Shown here in pieces: positions 58,348 through 64,000 of a stretch of DNA of 64,000 bases. The position numbers and the translations under genes are program-made. The stretch is taken from positions 9,681,962-9,745,961 of the forward strand of contig NC_067208.1 in assembly GCF_026262505.1 (NCBI RefSeq), read 5' to 3'. Numbering within the stretch: the first letter of the stretch is position 1; the number at the start of each line of letters is the position of its first letter. This DNA comes from Trichomonas vaginalis G3. Its lineage: Eukaryota; Parabasalia; Trichomonadida; Trichomonadidae. The notes under the pieces are model-generated. The model saw only the letters and a program-made list of their open reading frames with translations. It had not been told where the DNA came from and searched no databases.

Positions 58348-60665
58348 ATGACGAAAATAACAGATGCAGCAACGAGACAGGCAGTTCAAAGTGCCTATGA
58401 CGCCGTTAGAGCAGCTGTGGAAAGTCAAAAAAAAAAAGTTACAACAGACCAAAACAGACCTAGTAAATGCTTTCTTAAAAATGAAAAGTCAGGTAGGACA
58501 TTATGCTGCAGATGGAACATATGTGCCAGCTGGTGGAACTTATATACCACCAAACCCTCCAAGAGAAGCACCTGCACCAGGACTACCTAAAACATTTACA
58601 TCGTCACAAGGACACAGACACAGGCATGCACCAGCACCACAACAACAACCAACACAACAACCAACAGTTCAAAATCCAACACAACAACCAACAGTTCAAA
58701 ATCCAACACAACAACCAACAGTTCAAAATCCAACACAGCAACCAACAGTTCAAAACCCTGCACAGCAACCACAAACAGAGCAAAGACATAAAAGAAGTAG
58801 AGAAAAAGGAAACCAAGAATTCTTAAAAATGCTTAAGGAAGATTATGGTTACCCAGATACTCTTGACTTTAGTGACAGATATAAAGAAGCTATTAGAAAG
58901 TTCAAGGAAGGAAATACTGACCCGAACCTATTTAGCTTTATGGTTCAGCATAAAATCGGATATAATCTCAAACCTGGAAAATACAAGCTCGCTAAGGGAT
59001 ATGATTTAATAGCATATCATCCAAATGACATGAATGAATTTACTCCGAGATATTTGATGTCAGAGCTAAATGATAATTCAACTCTCTTCATGAAACGCGT
59101 AAAAATAGAGACGGAACAAAAGAAGAAAGGTTTATGAGTCCGGATGACTTAGATAGGGAACTTGTTAAAAACGGTCTCGGAATATATGAAATGCCAGCAG
59201 ATGAGGTACAAGAAACTCAACAGGAAGAAGTTCAGATACAACCAGACATGGAAGAAATAGTTCAGCAACAACAGCTAGAAGAGCCTGAAGGAAACGAACA
59301 AGTCCCTCCTTTGGAAACTAACTTCACAGAACTAGATGAAGATTTGGAACAGCCGAAAAATCTTGACCCTCAACAAGAGTATGAGGAGAATATGGAATCT
59401 TTCCAAGAGTCTAAGAAAAATTCGGCTGACATAGTAGAAGGATATCGAAAAATGTTCACCGACATACAAAGGACTCCATCATCAGATGAAAATATTCAGC
59501 ATAGAATGGAAGTACTGAAAGAAAATGTACGCAAATACAATAATCCTTTTTACTTACGACCATATAACGTTCAATCTTTGGCTGAACTCGGTGAAAAGGT
59601 TAAATTTCAACAAAACATATAGAAATGAAACATTGTTTAAAGTTCATTCAGAACCTAACCAATATGGAAACAAACCCAGACTATGGAACTACAATGAGAT
59701 GGGGCCATAAAGCTAATCCGGATAGGTGGTTCATAAACTTACAACCACAATTCCAAGAAGTTGTAGACGCAATGGAAGTGAATGGTGAATCAGATATAGC
59801 CGGTATTTTCAGCGCGGCTTTAATGCCGTTGAAAGATATGAAACATGCAGATATTTTGGACCAGTATGAAATGAACATGGCTGAGGGAAATATAACACCT
59901 GACGTTCTAGAACATTTATCTCAAAGAACTATAGAGATGGTATATTTGGTGAAGAGTTTTAGAAAGAGAGTTAGGGAGAGAAGGAAGAGAACCCATTGTA
60001 CATGACCTTGCAAACGAAAGTTTGCAAAATGTCATAAAAACTTACTTTGCAGACAATGAAATGAGAAGGGATGAATATTTAAGAAAACTCAAATGGACAG
60101 TACCAAATGAAATGTTAGTATTGAAAAACATGTTTCATGACAAAATAAAACCAACTACAGAAATAAATGACGCAAGACTGAAACGTTGGGTAAAAGCTTT
60201 CTCATTCACAAAAGATATTATTGGTTACATGGAAAGAAAACCAGAATGGCTACAAAAACATATATTTGGAAACGAGCTTATTCCATATGGACAAGCTCTG
60301 TTTGAGAGCTTGAACCGGAAACTCAGGAAAGAGTCATGCAAACAATAAGCGAAGACTCAAATACAAACTATGACAAAATCTTTCTAGGATATAGGTTACC
60401 TGAGATGGGCGACCAGAGCCCAAAGGCAAAAAGGACATGGGAAATTTACAACATACTAGGTGAACATGAGGCAAAGATGCTACAACTTGAAGCAGAGGCA
60501 AGTTACCAAAAGCGACACCAAAGAAGAAGAGAAGAGTAGAACAAAGTGAAAGTAGTGAAGAAGTAACTTCATCTAGTGAAAGTAGTGGCAATGAAGGAAA
60601 AAGAAGAGTTAAAGATTCAGTTAAAAACTCAGTCAGGAAGAAAGTAAAGCTTGGTCCGAGTGGGT
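58348..60665 (+). pseudogene. Large Gln/Pro-rich structural gene region of P3, broken
   Basis: Open pieces on the plus strand form one co-directional region ending just before the capsid gene. Features in order are a helical start, an ADGTYVPAGGTYIPPNPP patch, four tandem 9-residue repeats (TQQPTVQNP, 58,654-58,760), a folded part with GYNLKPGKYKLAKGYDLIAY, an acidic Gln-rich part, and a C-terminal helical part with MRWGHKANPDRWF. The capsid-proximal location and low-complexity linkers suggest a virion or maturation protein. No family is recognised. Heavily broken. Confidence 0.5.
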
Positions 60666-60713
60666 TCTATTATGACATATAAATCCAACTATTCTATATT
60701 TTTACCCATATGA

Positions 60714-62320
60714 AATGTACGCCGCTCAGAATATAACGCCAACAGTTTTGGATGCCATGAACGGAAATGTTTCCGAATGTATAACGAATGCGACAATGCC
60801 ATTAGAAGGTCAGAAATAGTTCCTGGAACTTACGAATATACAACTGCTGTTTCTTATGGAAACGTAGGTGAGTTTGGAGAAGGTTCTTCAACAACAGTAG
60901 TGATATTGCTTCGACAGGTTTCACATTATTTCTATTGACAACTCTCTATACGTAAGACATTGAAATAAAACCTTCTGCCAAGTTGTCTGACAAGAAAGGT
61001 TGCAATGGAATTTTCTATGTCGGATACCAATATGCTCCAGAAGTTTTCATGGGATATAAGATATATTCTAACTCTGACTTAGTTCAAACAGTAACATGGG
61101 CAAACTATGAATGGTTCGCTTTGAGAAACTCAGTACAACCACAAGCTAGAGAACAAACAGACCAGTATGCAACTATTGAGAAAATACGAAGACTTGACCC
61201 TAACGTTCCAGGAGTTTATGTTAACCTTTCTGGACAAACTGCAGCAGCAGTAACCAAAGTAAAACTGAAACTTAGAGTTCCTTTGTCATCTTTCCTCATC
61301 TTCAGGTTTTTAAGATACTTGCCAAACTGGGCAGGAAAAATTTCTATCGAACTTACTCCAAGCAAAAATAACTTAGTCATTGCACCAACACAAGACCCAT
61401 TCACTATTGAAGCCAAAGCAACAGCTCAGGAAACATTCGCTGCCTTTTGCAAAAACAAAGTTGACTTAGACTTTGTTTTCTCAAACTTCAACAATGAAGT
61501 AAACTACTATATGAAGGATAATGGTGGTGCAAACGTATGGGACCCAGTTAAGTTCACATGCGAAAAATTTGAATGCAAGAGAATAGAAAGCAGACTTGCC
61601 GTTTATATGTTGGACCCAGATATTTCAAATGCTTTAGCTGCCAAATATATTGCAGTTCCACTTATGTTCCATATCCATCAAATATCTGTCAAAGATTTTG
61701 CAGGTGAAGTTGGAAACCAAAATCCAGGAACTCCTGGTAGCAGAACAGATATTGCTTTAACAACTGCTATGAAACATGCAGACACAATGTTTGTTCTTTT
61801 CAGACGAACTATAAATGACTATTCTTGTTTCTACAACCCTGGTATTAAATATCATATAAACATAGATGGCAAATATTATCCAAGAGAAGAATATTCTACA
61901 GTTGAGGATATGAGGTCATACAACTTGACATTAGATGCTATGAACTTTAACAACAACTTCACAACAACCATTAACCCTGAAATGCAAAGTTCTATTATGC
62001 CATATGTGAAAGTATGGACTCATACAGGAGGTCAAAAAACTCAATATACAAATGGAGACCGTTCAAACTTTTGGCTTGGCATTCCATTTGCTGACTCAGA
62101 AGACTTTATGGGTGGTATTTCAACTGTTGGTACAGTTCAAATACAATATACTGGTGACAGAGACGGTCCAGATGAATTGAAAGCAAAGAAGTTTACAAAA
62201 CCAATAGCACTTTTCACGGAAGATGCTCTTTTGAAGATTCGTTCGATGAAACCTGCTTGGGCTCCTCAGATTGGCATAACGACAGCTTCCATCGAGCAGA
62301 TTTTGGCAGCAGGTCAGTAA
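60714..62320 (+). pseudogene. Major capsid protein of P3 (double jelly-roll), broken
   Basis: The main open part matches the P2 capsid protein (33,722-35,296). SSFLIFRFLRYLPNWAGKIS aligns with the same place in P2, and later DYSCFYNPGIKYHI and FWLGIPFADSEDFMGG fit the second jelly-roll. The gene start is placed at MYAAQNITPTVLDAM. The C-terminus overlaps the facing small gene by about 100 bp. Broken near its front, otherwise long and well preserved. Confidence 0.75.
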
Positions 62321-62633
62321 GTTGTTCTTGAACTGACTTCTCTCCGTCAAATATTGACAGTACGCCAGTTTTGACATAATATTGTATTATAAACTTTCCT
62401 TTAGTAATATCGGTCAGTTTTGAAGTTATATTTTTGTCTGCTTCAAGAACTTTCACCATTTCAGTTATACCAACTTTCTTTGCTTTATGAAAATATTTAG
62501 GTTCAGCAAAGACTGCTATTCTATAACATTTTCCATTGTTTGTGTAAAGAACTATTCTGTCAATGTATTTGTATTGTTTGTGAGTATAAACTTTGTTCTG
62601 CTTCAATTCAATAAGATATCCGAATACGTCCAT
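62214..62633 (-). CDS. 139-residue P3 protein facing the capsid gene, unknown
   Basis: It begins MDVFGYLIELKQNKVYTHKQ and is beta-rich at first (YIDRIVLYTNNGKCYRIAVF), then charged. Its last 35 codons overlap the end of the capsid gene on the other strand; the true end may be earlier. It shares an 18-bp start region with the CCG-motif gene. The function is unknown. Confidence 0.55.
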   Translation of the reverse strand: MDVFGYLIELKQNKVYTHKQYKYIDRIVLYTNNGKCYRIAVFAEPKYFHKAKKVGITEMVKVLEADKNITSKLTDITKGKFIIQYYVKTGVLSIFDGEKSVQEQLTDLLPKSARWKLSLCQSEEPKQVSSNESSKEHLP

Positions 62634-62651
62634 CTTTTTATTCTAAGTAAA
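62634..62651. promoter_or_regulatory. Two-way start region, 18 bp
   Basis: ctttttattctaagtaaa separates two opposed ATG codons. Its core TTTTATTCTAANTAAA is shared with 21,257-21,275 in P2 although the minus-strand genes differ. Confidence 0.55.
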
Positions 62652-63230
62652 ATGTCATTTCCGAAAAATAGAAGCGTAAGTGTTTCAAAAGGTTTAATGG
62701 CGATGGCAGATGTGAAGTTAAATTCACCAACTCAAACAAACAGTCAAAGTGTTATTGTCAATGTCAAAGACAGAGATGTTGAAGTGGGGAAACCATACGA
62801 AGACGAAGATGGTATAACAATTGTTCCTGTAAAAGAACCAACATATCCTGAAGTTAACAGAGACTTAAGTTCTGTTGCAGATATTCGAAACAACTACCAA
62901 CAACTGAAAGACAAACTTCAAACTCAGGAGAAGATTTGTCAAGCTTTAAGTATAATGTTAAACTTGGTTGAACACAACCCTGTAAAAGTGAACTCATATG
63001 TCATTGCACCTCATGAAGTTTTGAAAGAACTATTGAAACTTTTGACAAAGGCAGACGATATAAACATCAAAGAAATAGAACCTGACATTGGTTGCTGTGG
63101 TGTTTCATATAATGTCATTGACAAGATATACGTTATGAAAGGAGGTGAAACGTTGAACTTAAAATATAGTTTCCCAGACGTTATAAAAATATTTGACGAC
63201 CACAACATTTCATTAAAATTTATTTGCTAA
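62652..63230 (+). CDS. Conserved Polinton protein with CCG motif (P3 copy)
   Basis: I choose MSFPKNRSVSVSKGLMAMAD as the start, because the in-frame region before it is the facing gene read backwards. The 192-residue protein has a variable front, a helical middle (YQQLKDKLQTQEKICQAL) and the conserved domain with EPDIGCCGVSYN and ETLNLKYSF. It matches the P2 protein ending at 20,443. The double Cys is kept in both. It is followed within 5 bp by the penton-like gene. The function is unknown; virion-associated is a fair guess. Confidence 0.65.
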   Translation: MSFPKNRSVSVSKGLMAMADVKLNSPTQTNSQSVIVNVKDRDVEVGKPYEDEDGITIVPVKEPTYPEVNRDLSSVADIRNNYQQLKDKLQTQEKICQALSIMLNLVEHNPVKVNSYVIAPHEVLKELLKLLTKADDINIKEIEPDIGCCGVSYNVIDKIYVMKGGETLNLKYSFPDVIKIFDDHNISLKFIC

Positions 63231-63234
63231 GTAA

Positions 63235-64000
63235 ATGGCAGAAGACATAATGGTTTATACTATTACGACTAAAAACCCTGAGTCATATAATTCTATAACA
63301 ACAAACTATACAAAGTCCTCAAGGACGATATTGTAAACTAACCTTAAACACAATGACGACTAAAGCCTGTTTTGCTCTTTTGACACCAGAAGACTTTATT
63401 GTTGTGAATGGTAAAAAATACTCCTTTGAAGATACTTACTCAGATATACCACCAACAGGTTTTGTTGACTTATTTAATACTTTAAGTACGGGTGTAACAT
63501 GTGCTGCAACTAGAGCAGGTTTCATTATGTTTGGATGTCCGACTGAGTTTACTATTAATGATATGAGCTATAATACAAAACTTATATCTGGTTTTTACTA
63601 CCAACAGTTTCCTATAACAGGAAAAGGTGTCATACAAGGAATGTCTATTCCATTGACATTAAGCACACCAATCTTATATATTGTTTCAAACTTAGGTTCA
63701 AAGTGTTATCGAATGTCGACAGAAACTATTATGACCAAAAGATACTTATGCGTATAAACAATACTTTCTCTGCTGGTTTGCCTATTGTTCATTCGAATGC
63801 AGAATTTTCACCCTTAGTGAATTCAAACACTTTGGCAAGTATAACGTTGACATTAGTTGACGCAAACTTTGTTCCTGTAAAACTTTTATGTCCTATGTAT
63901 TTGTCAATGACGGCAGAAAGTTTCGAATTGGAAGATGCAACTGGTGAAAGTATTGTATTACAAGAACAACTTCAACAACAAATAGCTCAAGAACAACAAA
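63235..64000 (+). pseudogene. Penton-like / minor capsid gene of P3, broken, runs off the window
   Basis: It matches the P2 gene at 20,460-21,256 in order: TTKNPESYNSITTNYT (P2 STDPNDYGTLKLQT), FTINDMSYNTKLISGFYYQQ (P2 FKITDMTHRARLLLGAYHQ) and SITLTLVDANFVPVKL (P2 DMTFRLVDFQGEPIEI). The adjoining CCG-motif gene is also conserved, so the pair is syntenic. The vertex role is inferred. A Gln-rich tail reaches the window end. Broken. Confidence 0.55.

Larger units (their letters stand above)
55930..64000. mobile_element. Polinton/Maverick P3, left part (fossil)
   Basis: It starts with AGTGGGGCTTCCAGG, the same terminus as P1, and runs beyond the window. Visible parts are a 300-residue gene inside the terminal repeat, a coiled-coil and Gln-rich structural region, the major capsid gene, a small minus-strand gene, the CCG-motif gene and a penton-like gene. 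Relation to P2 is clear for capsid, CCG-motif and penton-like genes but at low identity, so they are separate lineages. The structural region is heavily broken, with roughly eight to ten breaks in 8 kb, so P3 looks older than P2. Confidence 0.85.

Noticed and set aside
58604-58816. Minus-strand Trp/Leu/Cys repeat protein
   Set aside because: It is the antisense of the TQQPTVQNP repeats in P3; shadow frame.

Overview
The window looks like nuclear DNA of a trichomonad (Parabasalia, Trichomonas or Tritrichomonas type). It is very AT-rich, its genes have no visible introns, and start codons lie only about 5-20 bases behind T-rich initiator-like sequence. Most of it is mobile DNA, with several elements inserted into one another, and there are decayed copies of host genes. 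No rRNA, tRNA or CRISPR array was seen. The genus is an inference from gene families and style, not a proven identification.

Layout. 1-2,419 is the right end of a Polinton/Maverick (P1) with a Dam-type adenine methylase. 2,420-7,592 holds three decayed copies of a discoidin (F5/8 type C)-like host gene and a hairpin-rich block. 7,593-9,085 is the left part of a minisatellite-bearing non-autonomous transposon (X2). 9,231-10,806 is a foldback-like element made of hairpins. 11,284-13,148 is a hAT transposase gene. That gene is split by a near-complete 24.7-kb Polinton (P2, 13,149-37,886) with ~0.86-kb terminal inverted repeats and a 5-bp target duplication. P2 carries packaging ATPase, major capsid, two penton-like candidates, a phage-type tail-fibre/collar protein, integrase, SF3 helicase, protein-primed DNA polymerase B and an HNH nuclease. 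It is broken in roughly ten places and carries a Kolobok-type TTAA transposon. The 5' end of the hAT gene resumes at 37,887-38,021.

38,103-51,978 is the most unusual structure. Two direct copies of a 1.85-1.91-kb transposon (X) flank 10.1 kb of foreign sequence. The outer flanks of the pair match each other (9 bp) and the inner flanks match each other (10 bp). This is the pattern left when a circle carrying one X integrates at, or cointegrates with, another X or its target site. The 10.1 kb holds the two halves of a second TTAA element (K2), which become contiguous only if the segment is closed into a circle. It also holds a tandem pair of host-gene graveyards (Exo1-like nuclease, uridine kinase-like, beta-helix surface protein) and a truncated RPA32 gene. 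51,979-55,929 has a decayed MULE transposase. 55,930 to the window end is the left part of a third Polinton (P3), of the same terminal family as P1 and heavily broken in its structural region.

In P2 and P3 the genes are arranged for virion formation (ATPase, capsid, penton-like, fibre) and self-replication (polymerase, helicase, integrase). Several start codons face each other across only 16-19 bp, implying very compact two-way promoters. Small palindromes with a CGNAG-like core recur in all three Polintons and in the X elements.
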